Assembly: GCA_034440615.1 (NCBI GenBank)
Contig: JAOTOM010001521.1
Coordinates: 1-64,000 of the forward strand
Reading direction: 5' to 3'
Source of the DNA: Ashinkailepas kermadecensis
Lineage: Eukaryota; Arthropoda; Thecostraca; Neolepadidae
Length of the DNA: 64,000 nucleotides
The first letter of the stretch is position 1. Each line of letters begins with the position of its first letter. The position numbers and the translations under genes were made by a program. Positions 10,835 through 22,759 of the stretch are shown piece after piece. The notes under the pieces are model-generated. The model did not search any database. It was not told where the DNA came from and was given only the letters and a program-made list of their open reading frames with translations.

Positions 10835-11580
10835 TGTGTGCAAGCATAATTATGACATTGTTAATTGTCTAGTTGCTGTTGCCTAGTGGCTTTGCAGATT
10901 TTTTCAGACAATATGGTTTAAAATGCATCATCATCAGCTAATCTCGACATTTTATGATGTAAGCTGTGCTTGCAAAGTGGAGGGAAATCCAACTCATTTG
11001 TTTTTCCACAATATTTTCAATTTAGCAGCAAAAGGTCAATCCACTATCCAATCCAAATCTGTTTCATTTCAGTACAAAATGTGCTGGTTGGCATGAACTA
11101 AGTTTTGTAAGTGGCATGGTGTTTTTCATTTTTTTCCTTTAACTTTCTTCTCAGCATAAAAATAGCATAGGTTATGGGGGGGCAAATCAACATTGGTGGG
11201 GTCATGGCCCCCACAAAAGGATACAAATCGACGCCGCTGCTGAAGCGACTTGCTCTGTCAGCGTATTCACTCCTCAGAACTACGCACTCCGTGGCGTGAA
11301 GTTTTATGAGGAGGCCCTTGGCGACACCCATAATGCTCAGCTGTCTAGCTGCAGCCTAGCTGCCACGCCTCGTGCTGGCGCAGATGATGGTGCGGTCAGC
11401 GTGAATGAGACGTTTTGACATCAGCTGTCAACGCCTGTCACTGTCGGCTGTCAACGGCTCCCATCAGCCGGCGACGAGAGCAGGCGCTATCAATGCTCAC
11501 ACATATCGGTGGTCGGCCTGACCGCACCACTACGCACAGGCAGCGATGGAAGTTCGTTGTCGCAAATTCGCAAGTTCGTC
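10835..11580. other. No gene seen
   Basis: AT-rich sequence to about 11200, then more GC-rich sequence leading into the 75-bp minisatellite. No recognisable coding signal. Confidence 0.4.
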
Positions 11581-11581
11581 G

Positions 11582-11711
11582 CCCGCCGTGGCCTGACAAA
11601 CGTTTCTATTTACGCAGGATAATGATGGACCAGCGCTGACATGGGAAATGGTTGTCGTCCACCGTGGACTGCCAAACGTTGCTGTCTACGCGGGATAGTG
11701 ATGGGCCAGCA
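11582..11711. repeat. Left fragment of the 75-bp minisatellite
   Basis: About two units related to the array at 14490-15108 (GGCCTGACAAACGTTTCTAT, then GGACTGCCAAACGTTGCTG, separated by GCTGACATGGGAAATGG). The array is cut at about 11712 by a CAGTGGCG-bounded element and resumes near 14490. Confidence 0.75.
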
Positions 11712-14476
11712 CCAGTGGCGCACCTAGAATTTGCCAAAAGTCCAAAATCGTTTCTGAGTCAACTGATTTAAACGCTAACTCCCCCCCCCCACCCCATCCT
11801 GTTTGAAGGTTTTTATGTTGTCATCACTTCCCACTGCTCAAATTACACGCGTACCATCACTCAAAAATAGAAAATTTTCAAGTTTCAGGCATTCCAGTTA
11901 ATAACGCCCCTTCGCCAACCTCCAATGTTCTTGCACGTGTACACCCGCCTTGCGTATTCGGCGCATTCGCCACACTATCTGCGATTCTCCGGTTTCTGCT
12001 AGGCCTCCCACGTTTTGCTAATTGCTGTCACATGATTGTTTTGTTCCATATTTGACGTGTGAAATGCTTCGGATAGGAGTTCGCTGGGACAATACGATTA
12101 TTCAATTCGATGATTAGTTCTCTTCTTTCCATATTTTCTGGTGGTTAAGAAACCCGGAGACCCGCTGAGCTTTCATGTACCTCATCTCTTTCGTTAAATA
12201 TGCTTTCAGATTGGCTACCTAACCTAGGCGCCGGATCGGTGTTCTTTTTTGGACCAGTTGTGTTTTTTGGACCAGTTGTGTTTTTCTTCGTCTACTGATG
12301 TTGTTTACGGTTGCAGTCAATTTGTGTTGGGTCCCGGCACACGTCTGAGACCACGGGTCATTTTTCAGAGTTTTTTTTGGTTGTTTTTTGTACACCGACG
12401 ATATTTTGGGTGTATCAGCGCGCTTTCGAAGACTCCGATGTGTTTATTTAGCGTCTTTTTGTTCCTTCTTTAGGACTATGCCGCTTTTTGAGGTCCCCAG
12501 CCTGTTTTTGAGGCCCCATGCGGTTTCATGGACCCGGTGTGCCTTGAGAGTCTTCGTTGTTTTTTTTGTTAGAGGCCCTTGTGTGTTTGTTTAGAGCTGC
12601 AACGCATGTTTTAAGGCCTTGCCACTTTTTGCGTGATCAGGTACGCTTTGGTTCTATTCCAGTTCTATTTTTAAGCGCCCTGCACGATTTTGTTTGGCCC
12701 CGGTACGATTCTTCGGGCTCCTGGTGCGCTTTGGGCTCCTCTGGCTCCTGGTGCAATTGACGTTCCGTGTAGGAATTGATTTTGGGAAGCCAGCTGCGAC
12801 TTGTGGGGCTCCGACACTACTTATTTTTCCCCCAGTGAAATTTTCAAGGGCAGCGGCGCGAACGTTTTGGCTCTAAGTGATATTTTTTGGCCCCGTGGTT
12901 ACTTGTTGGTGTCCCTAGCGCGATATTTGGTGGCCAGGACACGTCTTGTGGGCCCAACACGTTTTTGGGAGATTTTCAGCGATTGTTGGGACCCCAGAGT
13001 GATTTTCCATGTCTGGATTTTTTTTTTCGTTGACCCTGCTTCATTTTTGGGTGATCCCGATGAGACTTTTGGGGCCCCAGTGTGACCTGTCGTGCCCATA
13101 GCGTGATTTTTCAGGGGACCGTTTCTATACCTGCAGGCTCACAGTGATTTTCGGGAGCCCCGGGACGATCGTTTGAAGCCCTCGTCGTGATTTTCTTGAA
13201 CCCCGGCACGACATTCTTGAACCCCAGCGTTTCAGAGGCCTTGGTGGGACTTCTTGGGCCTACAGCGTGATTGTCAGGGGCCGACCCGACATTTTGAGGC
13301 ACCAGCGTTATTTTCTGGGGCCCCGGCGCGGCTTTTTGCTGGCCGTAGCGGTATTTTCAGAGGCCCCGGTCACATTTTTTTAGACCGAACATCAAATTTA
13401 GGGGCCCCGGAACGATTTTTTGTGGTCCCAATGTGATTGTCAGAGGCCTTAGGATTTTGGGGGTCCAGCGTCATTTCCAGGGTTCTTGTGCCACTTGTTG
13501 GCCCCAATATTATTTATAGGGTTCTCGGTGCGCTTTTTGAAGGCCCAACGGTATGTTCAGGGGGCCCTGTCCACTTTTTGGAGCCTCCGTGACATTTTAT
13601 GGGCCACGAAAGATTTTCTGGTCCCCAATGTGATTTTCAGTGGCCTTGTTGCATTTTTATGGCCCCAGTGTCATTTTCGGGTGCCTCTGTGCGATTTTGT
13701 GTAGTCCCCAATGTGATTTTTAGGGGAACCCAGTGCTATTTTGTGGGCCCCAGCGTCATTTTCAGGGGCCCTTCGCGGCTTTTTGGGGCCCCTAATGTGA
13801 TTTTTAGGGGCCACGGTGCGATTTGTTGGGCCCAATGTAATCATCAGGGACCGTGGTGCGATTTTAGGGGCCCCACCGTCATTTTTAGGGGGCTTCCCTA
13901 ATGTGATTTTTAGGGGCCACGGTGCGATTTGTTGGGCCCCAATGTAATCATCAGGGACCGTGGTGCGATTTTAGGGGCCCCACCGTCATTTTTAGGGGAC
14001 CCTGCGCGACGTTTTGAGCACCCCAGCGTTGTTAGTTATTTGGGCTTTAGGGCGCTTCGATGCCCCCAACGTCATTTTCACGGGCCCCTGCGCGGCTCTT
14101 TGGGGTCCCAATGCGATTTTAGGGGGCCCCGTGCTATCTTTGGGGCCCCAGCGTCATTTTCCGAGGCCCCTTCGCAATTTTGTTGGGCCCCATTGTGATT
14201 TGTAGGGGCCTCAGTGCGATTTTTGGGCCCTGATGTGATTTTCAGGGACATTGATGTGATTTCGGGGCACAAGAGTCATTTTCAGGGGTCCCTGATCAAC
14301 TTTTTGGGGCCAATGTGATTTTCAGGGGACCCAGTGCGCTTTCTGGGGGCCCCAGTTGGATTTTTTGGGGCACCTGGCGCAATTTTTCAGAACTCCGGCG
14401 CGATTCTTGGAAGCCCCACGACCTCTCAGGGGGCGCATGGCACCCTTAGCCCCCCCGCCCTTCGGTACGCCACTTC
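11712..14476. mobile_element. CAGTGGCG-bounded element carrying a GGGGCCCC array
   Basis: The left border reads CAGTGGCGCACC (11712 onward); the right border reads GGTACGCCACT (near 14463-14473), an inverted match. The same minisatellite lies on both sides, so this is an insertion of about 2.75 kb. TIRs of the CAGTGGCGTAGC kind are common in hAT-like non-autonomous elements. No clean target duplication is visible because the right junction has an extra 13-bp palindrome (CCACTTCCCAGGT, four bases, then ACCTGGGAAGTGG). There is no transposase. Confidence 0.6.
12240..14440. repeat. Degenerate 20-27-bp GGGGCCCC/ATTTT array
   Basis: About 2.2 kb of diverged tandem units close to ATTTTCAGGGGCCCCAGYGY, most 20-22 bp, some 27 bp. 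Degeneracy is high in the first third and lower toward 13600-14350. A block of four units is itself duplicated with a period of about 107 bp (near 13791 and 13898). Open frames in several phases across the array (for example 13599-13901 and 13929-14198) arise from the repeat and are not supported as genes. Confidence 0.85.
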
Positions 14477-14489
14477 CCAGGTCAGTACC

Positions 14490-15108
14490 TGGGAAGTGGT
14501 TTTCCACCGTGGCCTGCCCAAGGTTTCTGTCTACGCGGGATAGTGATGGGCCAGCACTGACCTGGGAAGTGGTTGTCCGCCGTGGCCTGCCAAACGTTTC
14601 TGTCTACGCCGGAGTCAGTCATGGACCAGCACTGACATGGGAAGTGGTTGTCCGCCGTGGCCTGCCAAACGTTTCTGTCTACGCCGGAGTCAGTCATGGA
14701 CCAGCACTGACATGGGAAGTGGTTGTCCGCCGTGGCCGGCCAAACGTTTCTGTCTACGCCGGAGTCAGTCATGGACCAGCACTGACATGGGAAGTGGTTG
14801 TCCGCCGTGGCCTGCCAAACGTTTCTGTCTACGCCGGAGTCAGTCATGGACCAGCACTGACATGGGAAGTGGTTGTCCGCCGTGGCCTGCCAAACGTTTC
14901 TGTCTACGCCGGAGTCAGTCATGGACCAGCACTGACATGGGAAGTGGTTGTCCGCCGTGGCCGGCCAAACGTTTCTGTCTACGCCGGAGTCAGTCATGGA
15001 CCAGCACTGACATGGGAAGTGGTTGTCGTCCTCCGTGGCCTTCCAGACGTCTCCGTCTACACGGGAGATAGTGATGGGCCAGCACTGACCTGGGAAGTGG
15101 TTGACCCG
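14490..15108. repeat. 75-bp minisatellite, about eight near-identical units
   Basis: Units start at 14551, 14626, 14701, 14776, 14851, 14926 and 15001, plus partial ends, each beginning CCAGCACTGACATGGGAAGT. Identity between central units is almost complete. Because 75 is a multiple of three, open frames of 273 codons (+), 144 codons (+) and 211 codons (-) all run through it. The + frame would encode 25-residue repeats containing ALTWEVVVRRGLPNVSVYAG. There is no signal peptide, no supporting domain, and competing frames are equally open, so I annotate it as satellite DNA. Confidence 0.85.
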
Positions 15109-17640
15109 CGACTGCATTTGGGCACCTCAACCAACTATCCCTGCGCAGACATTACCCGATCTAGAGGCATTTTATGAAACTTTGCTAAACAAAATTATTA
15201 CCCTGTCCCCATAAGCCCGCGGGCCAAGAGTGAATACGTTGTTAAGCGAATTAATCCATGAATTATAATATGCAGCATGTCCAATGCATAAAGACATTGT
15301 TGTAATACGTACAATGATACATCTATACTATTTGCGAATTTATCATATGTAATACATGGCGTTGTTTGCTCATTTATTTACTTATTTATTTGCTCCTTAT
15401 CAGTCGGGCGTCGGGGGTCACCTCTGCCTTCGTAAAAGAAAACGTTGAGTGTATACAACGCCATGACTAATGCACACAAATGGCGCACAATGGTGTTGAT
15501 GTCGATGCTTCCGAAATTCTAGTCCCCATGCACGGGCGTTCATTTCTGAAAATTATTGGCGGGGGAAGGAGGGGGGGAGCAGTGCACAATGCATGAAGGC
15601 AATGGGTGGGCCCAAATGGATTAGGATGACACACTCCATAGTGTCCCATGTGAAAAGTTCAACTTATTTGGGGTGGGACAAGAATAACCAACACTGACGG
15701 AGCACTTGTCCCCTGAAAAGTATACAAACAACACACTGACACGCACGCGTGAGGTAAATAATCCTACATGTATGACGCGAATAACCCGATTCACACGACA
15801 CGACTCGATTCTGTATTTGAATCCGTACAACAGCGTGATTGTTTAGCGTCGATTCGACCGGTGCAATGGCTGCTCAAGTACCTATCTGACCGGTGGCATT
15901 AGAGCTGAACGAAAGCATGTGGAGTATTCCATTCTGTTGTGTATGTCAACTTTACATGATGTCATTAATCTTATCATTATCCATGTCATGCAAGGTCTGC
16001 CAGCTGTAACAATGATTTTCGTGTTTTGCATGCATTTGTATGTAAGTTGCTAAGTCAGGATAAAAGATAAGAATATTTGCCCCGAGCTTATCTGGTGCGT
16101 TCCACGACAGATCGACCAATGCACTTCACCCCATAATTTTTGATTGAGACAAAAATTTGCTCACACTGTACTCTTTGGCTCTGAATACGACTGTGTAAAT
16201 TTCAACCCGATTCGTCCAACGGGTTTTGAGCTATAGCCTCCGGAATTATTTTTAGGTCAAATAACATGGGTTGGTTTGACGATGGGTATCTCATCAATAA
16301 GAAGGGGAAAGGGTGGCAAATTATATATATTTCAGAAGAAAAAGGATCAACTAAAATATTCACGAAATAAAATATCAGTATTTCCTACATTTGACCTCAT
16401 GACCTCGTGACCTGCCGTGACCCCTAGCCCATCGAAATTGATAAATTTGACGGCGGAAATAAAAGTGGGCATGATTTCACTGAGCAAGCAAAATTTTTGT
16501 TTTTGTTTAATGTTTTCTTATAAATATCCGATATAGCCGTCCGCTCTTCATGACTTTTTGCGATTTTGCGTTTTCCGGGTAGGACTTCCGGGTTCCGGGT
16601 ATTGAATCAGGTTCTATTACCTACATATTGTATCTGGGCGGTAGGTAGGTACCTATAGCAAACATAAGGATCACTTTGTGTCAGCGATCAAGTGTTAGAC
16701 AGGTTTATCATTTTGTGCTGAAAAAAAGTTCTGCGTCTCTGTGGACTGCTGATGACTATGTGTTAAAGGCAAATAAATGCCCGGGTGTTTGTTTTGCGTA
16801 TGTCTTCCCTCCCACCCAATCCGTACTTCGTACATATATCGGTACTCTCATCCGTACATAGCTCAATACTCTCCAGCCTGGTGGTGGTTCCGAGGAAGAT
16901 AAAGGTGCCGGCGTTGATGCCGGCGGACAACCGAGGGGTTGACATCGGGAAGGAAACGATAAAAGGCTTGGCAGAGGCGGGGCAGTGAACGAATCAGTTT
17001 CCGAAAACGCCTGGTGGAAAGAGGACGTGGTTAATTTTTTTCGACGTACATAACGTTACGAGTAATTGTGATAGTCGGTGTCGATTCTTATCGTCGCCAT
17101 GCTATCTGTACCTGTTGAGATGTCCCTGAAATATGTCATATTCCGAGCTCTATAAATTTCTGAATGCACATGCAATTTCAAAATTAACTCGTTAAGAAAA
17201 CTTTTACATATTAAAAATATATATATACTGGACCAAAGCGATGCGCCAGGATGAGCTGTTTCAGATGCCATCATAAAATCATCTGTCAATTGATATTTAC
17301 TATCGCAAAAAGCCATTTCCGGAAACTCCTGCTGTTTGCCCCGCTTTTATTTCCAGATTTGATGCCCTGCATGGCGTTGCAGTGACCAGAAATCACAGAA
17401 AACGGCTTGAAAACGTCCTATGTCACCCATCGCTAAAAAAATACAACTTTCAGAATGTTCCTTTTTTCGGAATTTCAGAGTATATTTTGACAATTCTTAA
17501 GGTGTCCACGGCCACAGATTCCATGTTCACCCCCAAACATCGGTTTCGGCGAACTTCGAAATTGACGCAGTTTGTAACGATTTGGTTATCAAGCCAAATC
17601 GACGCCGTTTGATCTCCTTTCATTTTCCTAACGTATTTAC
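15109..17640. other. No gene seen; contains one dispersed repeat copy
   Basis: Mixed-composition sequence with several short, unrecognised open frames. About 16120-16255 is homologous in inverted orientation to 21582-21712 (shared GAGCTATAGCCTCCGG and flanking blocks), marking an old dispersed repeat family. TGACCT motifs recur at 16387-16425. Confidence 0.5.
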
Positions 17641-18430
17641 CATTGTGCAGCACAGTGTTCCATGCGGAATGTCCATATGCGCAGTGTCTCAAGAACGTGA
17701 ATAATGAAGTCACATGAAGGTTGTGAAAATGATGTTTCCGGGCACAGCCTACGTGCACTGTGACAGCAAATAGTGGCTTGCAATAGGCGTTCGACTGTAC
17801 GTCCATATAAATGATGCTCTGCAGGTGGAAATAAAGCATAATTATACTTCTTTTTGCGATGTTAGCATGGTCGAAGATGTTCAGACTGCATCGTTGTCAT
17901 GTTTGATGGCATTCAATACGTGTTGTAAGTAACTATCAGATGTTCTGAAGTAAAAGCACGCCGCTACACGGAAATAAGCTACTGTGGTGATCATAAAATG
18001 TTCAACCCTTGTTAAGGAAGCTAAAAGAGCTGCATTGGAGACCTACAAATATGTAAGTTGAAAAACAAGTTCTCATCATCGGATGTTTATTTCGTTGTTC
18101 TATCCCATCGTTGTTCGATTATGCACTGCTTAGTGCAATGCAGTAATGTGCAATAATGTGCAATATGCAGGGAGTGCCCAAAACGATGAAAAGAATGAAA
18201 CCACAGGAAGCTTGTAAAAAGGTTCATGTTTCCCGGGACACGTTATGTATACCGTGACAAAAACGCGTGTGTTTGCATTATGATAGGGATTCGACTGTAC
18301 GTCTATGCAAATGATGCCTACAGGTAGCATGAAAGAATAGTTGCACTTGTTGAGTCCAGCATGATCAAATGTTTCCATAACCAGACCACCAGATATTCCG
18401 AAGTAAAATTACGTCGTCACGCGTAGTTAA
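17640..18430. repeat. Degenerate tandem duplication, about 500-bp period
   Basis: Blocks such as TTCGACTGTACGTCCATATA (about 17790) recur as TTCGACTGTACGTCTATGCA (about 18292). The surrounding segments (AAATGATG-CTACAGGT-like, and TTCCGAAGTAAA-ACG-CG-like) recur in the same order. The two halves are too diverged for a recent duplication. No coding signal is shared. Confidence 0.55.
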
Positions 18431-18455
18431 ACCTATGGATGACCTATCCGTAATG

Positions 18456-20990
18456 GTAACCGGACAACTGTACGTAAAGCAAATGTACGTATGGCAGATG
18501 TACGTACGCAAATGTACGTAAGCAAATGTACGTAAGCGCAGATGTACGTATGGCTAATGTACGTATGCGCAAAAGTACGTATGCGCAAATGTACGTAAGC
18601 GCAAATGAACGTAAGCGCAAATGTACGTAGGTGTTAACTGAAGTATATTAGTTGGTGAAGTCCGACAGTTTGCCAAAAAGAACAGTGAGAGCACACGCAG
18701 GTGCAGCCTGTGGAGAGCTCAGGTCACGCCGACTGACCCTCTCCCTCCTCGTGCCGCGGGTTACCTATCCGCCATGAGTCAGAAGCACGAGCATGCCTAC
18801 GTCACATCTGACGTCACCTCTGACTTTGACCTCTACGTATTACACATTCCACAAGTGAATCACGCCATGACCAGTCGACGCGTCATCACATTACAGTATG
18901 CGCAAAAATACGTAAGCGCAAATGTACATAAGCGCAAATATACGTATGCGCAAAGGTACGTATGCGCAAAAGTACGTAAGCGCAAATGTACTTACGCGCA
19001 AATGTACGTATGGCAGTTGTACGTATGGCAGTTGTACGTAAGTGCAGATGTGCGTATGCCAAATTTACTTCAGCGCAAATTTACGTATGGCAAATGTACG
19101 TAGGAGCAAATGTACGTATGGCATATGCACCTAACCAAATGTGCTTAAACGCAAAGGCACATATGCCTAAATGTACGTACATTACCTCATACGTACATTT
19201 GCTCTTGCATTCTTTTACGTTTACGTACTGTTGCGCTTAGGTACATTTGCGCTTACGTACTTTTTTCCGCTTACGTACATTTCCGCTTACGTACTTTTGC
19301 GCTTACGTACACTTGCGCTTACGTACACTTGCGTATACATACATTTATGCTTACGTACCCTCGTGCATTTGTACACTTGTGCATACATACATTTGCGCAT
19401 ACGTACATTTGCGCATACGTACATTTGCGCTTACGTACATTTAATCATACGTGTTTTTGTGCTTACGTACATTTGCGCTTACGTACACTTGCGTATACCT
19501 ACATTTACACTTGCGTACTTTCGTGCTTACGTACATTTGTGCATGCATACATTTGCGCATACGTACATTTGCGCTTACGTACATTGGCCATAAGTACACC
19601 TGCGCCTACGTACAATTGCCATACGTGCATCTGCGCTTACGTACATTTGCTTACGTACATTTGTCCGGTTACCGCAAACGTACACATGGCATATGTACCT
19701 AACCAAGTGTACGTAAACCCAAAGGTACGCATGCATAAATGGATGTACATTTGTGCATACGTACAATTGCACATACGTACATGTGTGCATACGTACTTTT
19801 GCGCTTACGTACATTTGCGCTTACGCACATTTGCGCTTACGTACATTTGCGCTTACGTACATTTGTGCTTACGTACATTTGGGCTTACGTTCATTTGCGC
19901 TTACGTACATTTGCGCTTACGTACATTTGCGCTTACGTACATTTGCGCTTACGTACTTTTGCGCATACGTACATTTGCCCTTACGTACATTTGCACATAC
20001 GTACATTTGCGCATACGTACATTTGCGTGTACCTACATTTACACTTACGTACCTTCGTGCATTTGTGCATTTGTGCATACGTACATTTGCGCTTACGTAC
20101 TTTTGCGCTCACGTACACTTGCGGTTGCGTACACTTGCGTATACCTACATTTACACATACGTACCCTCGTTCTTACGTACATTTGTGCATACATACATTT
20201 GCGCATACGTACATTTGTGCATACGTACATTTGCGCATACGTACTTTTGCGCTTGTGTACATTTGCGCATGCGCACTTTTGCGCATACGTACTTTTGCGC
20301 TTACGTACATTTGCGCTTACGTACATTTGCGCTTAAGTACATTTGCGCATGCGTACATTTGCGCTTATGTACATTTGTGCATACGTACATTTGCGCATAC
20401 GTACATTTTCCATACGTACATTTGCGCTTACGTACATTGGCCATACGTACACCTGCGCCTACGTACAATTGCCATACGTACATTTGCGCTCACGTACATT
20501 TGCTTACGTACATTTGTCCGGTTACCGCAAACGTACGCATGGCATATGTACCTAACCAAATGTACGTAAACCCAAAGGTACGCATGCGTAAATGAACGTA
20601 CATTTGCGCATACGTACATTGCACATACGTACATTTGTGCATACGTAATTTTGCGCTTACGTACATTTGCGCTTACGTACATTTGCGCTTACGTACATTT
20701 GCGCTTACGTACATTTGCGCTTACGTACATTTGCGCTTACGTACTTTTGCGCATACGCACATTTGCCCTTGCGTACATTTGCGCATACGTACTTTTTCGC
20801 ATACGTATATTTGCGCTTACGTACTTTTGCGCATACGTATATTTGCGCATACGTACATTAACCATACGTACATCTGCGCTTACGTACAATTGCCATACGT
20901 ACATCTGGGTTCACGTACATTTGCTTACATACATTTGCTTACGTACATTTTCCATACGAACATTTGTCCTTTCGTACATTTGTCCTAGAA
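18456..20990. repeat. 16-bp TACGTA satellite with an orientation switch and higher-order units
   Basis: The unit is GTACGTAAGCGCAAAT with A/T variation (GTACGTATG) and occasional GGCA replacements. It reads in this orientation at 18470-18640 and 18895-19160, and as the reverse complement (ATTTGCGCTTACGTAC) from about 19190 to 20990. A 255-bp non-repetitive segment (18641-18895) interrupts the first part. A distinctive block ending TTTGTCCGGTTACCGCAAAC recurs at 19661 and 20514 (period about 853 bp), and its inverse occurs at 18456. Three overlapping + frames stay open for 276-335 codons because none of the three phases of the unit contains a stop. The resulting protein is a 16-residue repeat and is not supported as real. 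Confidence 0.9.
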
Positions 20991-21581
20991 TCAACCTAGA
21001 ATCCTAGAATCCTAGAATACCTTCTGACCCGCGGTGGCAATCCGCTGTATCCAGAGTGCCATGCTGCACTGTCAGTGCGGCACGTACTGATTGGCTACAG
21101 CCGACTTACCCATGAGCGAAGGCGTCACTTTGGACGTACCGCCCTCCCTCTTAGGGAAGTATTAGGGGACGAGTCATCAATTGTTCAATCGTGACGGCTA
21201 TTCCGCTTCCTATCAGAAATAAAGTTTTTGTGTGATTTATGCCCTCTTTGACTCACTTTTACATCTGACAAAATGAGGATCGTGGCACGGCATGCCACAG
21301 GTACATCGACCCCTTCACATGCAGTTGTCTCGTCGACTGACCTTCGTGCATATGCCATTGCTTGACTGACGATGATATGGTCGCTGCATGATCGACGCAG
21401 TCGATGTGCCCATAAACTCCAATACCCAACCTATCGTGAATGGGTGACCTTGAACTTTGTGAAGTTTATTAAGGCAAACTATAAGACTTACATCAATAAG
21501 TTTTGTAATCTTTTTTGTGAAGCTCTTCATCATCGATGAGATATCTATCGCCAAATATACCCTTGTTGTGTGACCTCAAGA
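20991..21581. other. No gene seen
   Basis: Begins with CCTAGAATC repeats (20985-21020) at the satellite edge. It contains an AATAAA at about 21220 followed by a T-rich stretch, which could be a polyadenylation site of a transcript or an LTR-like relic. I see no adjoining coding sequence to decide. Confidence 0.35.
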
Positions 21582-21712
21582 TACTGCCGGAGGCTATAAC
21601 TCCGAAACCGTTAGTCGGATCGGGCTAAAACTTGTTCAGGTGTTTTCAAAGCACAAGACTACCCTGTACACAAATTTTGACCTAAATACAAATTTATGGG
21701 GTGTAAAAAATA
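21582..21712 (-). repeat. Dispersed repeat, inverted partner of 16120-16255
   Basis: The reverse complement of this segment aligns with 16120-16255 (ACCCCATAAATTT, AGGTCAAAATTTG, AGCCCGATCCG, GTTATAGCCTCCGG against their counterparts). No protein is coded. Confidence 0.6.
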
Positions 21713-21764
21713 AAAAATTTTTGAATATTTGTGGAAGAAAACCACCTCTCTTTAAAAAATGGTT

Positions 21765-21985
21765 AAAAAACACTTAAAAAAAAAAAAAAAAACAAAATTT
21801 CCCCCCCCCCCACCCACACCCCACCCCCCCACCCCCCACACAAAAAAAAAAAAAAAAAAAACATATATGGTGTATTGAGGTTAAAAAAAAAAAAAAAAAA
21901 AATTGATAAAAATAGCTAAAAAAGTTAGTTAATTTAATAAACATCTCGGCTTGATAAAAAAAAAAAAAAAAAAAAAAAAAATACG
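21765..21985. repeat. Homopolymer-rich tract (A and C runs)
   Basis: Runs of A (up to about 23), a C12 run and C-rich CACCCC stretches. Low-complexity sequence that is also prone to assembly error. Confidence 0.9.
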
Positions 21986-22595
21986 CTGTTTACGACGCAA
22001 AATCAGAAGTACTTGGTTCGGTGTGGAGCCTATATATACTGGTTCGTACTTACTAGAAAAGTACTAGTTTTATGGTATTATTATAGTAGGGAATCGTATC
22101 TAAGAGTTAGTAGAAAAATGAGCGAAGGCAATAATGGCGACGGTGACACAATTATGTTTTTGGTTTCCATATGGTAGAAGCTTCCCATTTTCTTGGGTGG
22201 TTTGCTCCTGGGTACGTTTGCTCTATTCATTACCTATTTTTGGATTCAAGGAGTTGACAAGAAGTGTTAAATATGGCCGTTGAAGTACGGAGGCCTTTAT
22301 ATATTAGTAGAAGAGTTGTTTTGTTCTTGATGTGGATCACCCACGCGTGTGTAAGTGCAGTTGTGCATACATGATGTGGACATCTCTGGTGGAGCAAGGA
22401 TCCATTTTTTACTTCCGCACCAGGGCAGTGAATGAGCGAGAACCAAGCAGGCCCAGGAACACGGTGTGGTGGGAGTATATTGTTCCTTAGTGGATGGAAG
22501 AAGAGTGGATCGAAAACTTTATGGTAAGGTCACAGCATTTCTGACAGGTTTGTCCAAGTGTATGCATGGTCTTTTCATTTCAAGTCCTAGAGTTA
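21986..22595. other. No gene seen
   Basis: A short segment ACGCTGTTTACGACGCAAAA (21984-22005) resembles TTACGCTGTTTATGATGCAA, the reverse complement of 43880-43899, next to the tRNA-like segment there. It may be a SINE tail. The remainder is unassigned. Confidence 0.4.
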
Positions 22596-22759
22596 TGAAG
22601 TCATAAAGTTATAAAGTATTAAGGCTTAATAAGAGCCACAGGGGCCCATCTGGGTTAAGCCTCTCTAGAAAAGGTACTAGAAATGTACATACTCCCACCC
22701 CAATCAATCCCTTATCCCAAGTTCCTAGGAAGCTATATATCCCAGCCTATCTAGCACCA

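Noticed and set aside
13599..14198. Open frames rich in Phe-Arg-Gly-Pro repeats
   Set aside because: They follow the GGGGCCCC array in competing phases.
19329..20595. Three overlapping + strand open frames of 276-335 codons with Leu/Arg/Thr/Tyr-rich 16-residue repeats
   Set aside because: All three forward phases of the 16-bp satellite lack stops, so the frames are an arithmetic by-product. No start context, domain or single favoured frame.
20991..21300. AATAAA followed by a T-rich stretch as a gene 3' end
   Set aside because: No adjoining coding sequence was found on the + strand.
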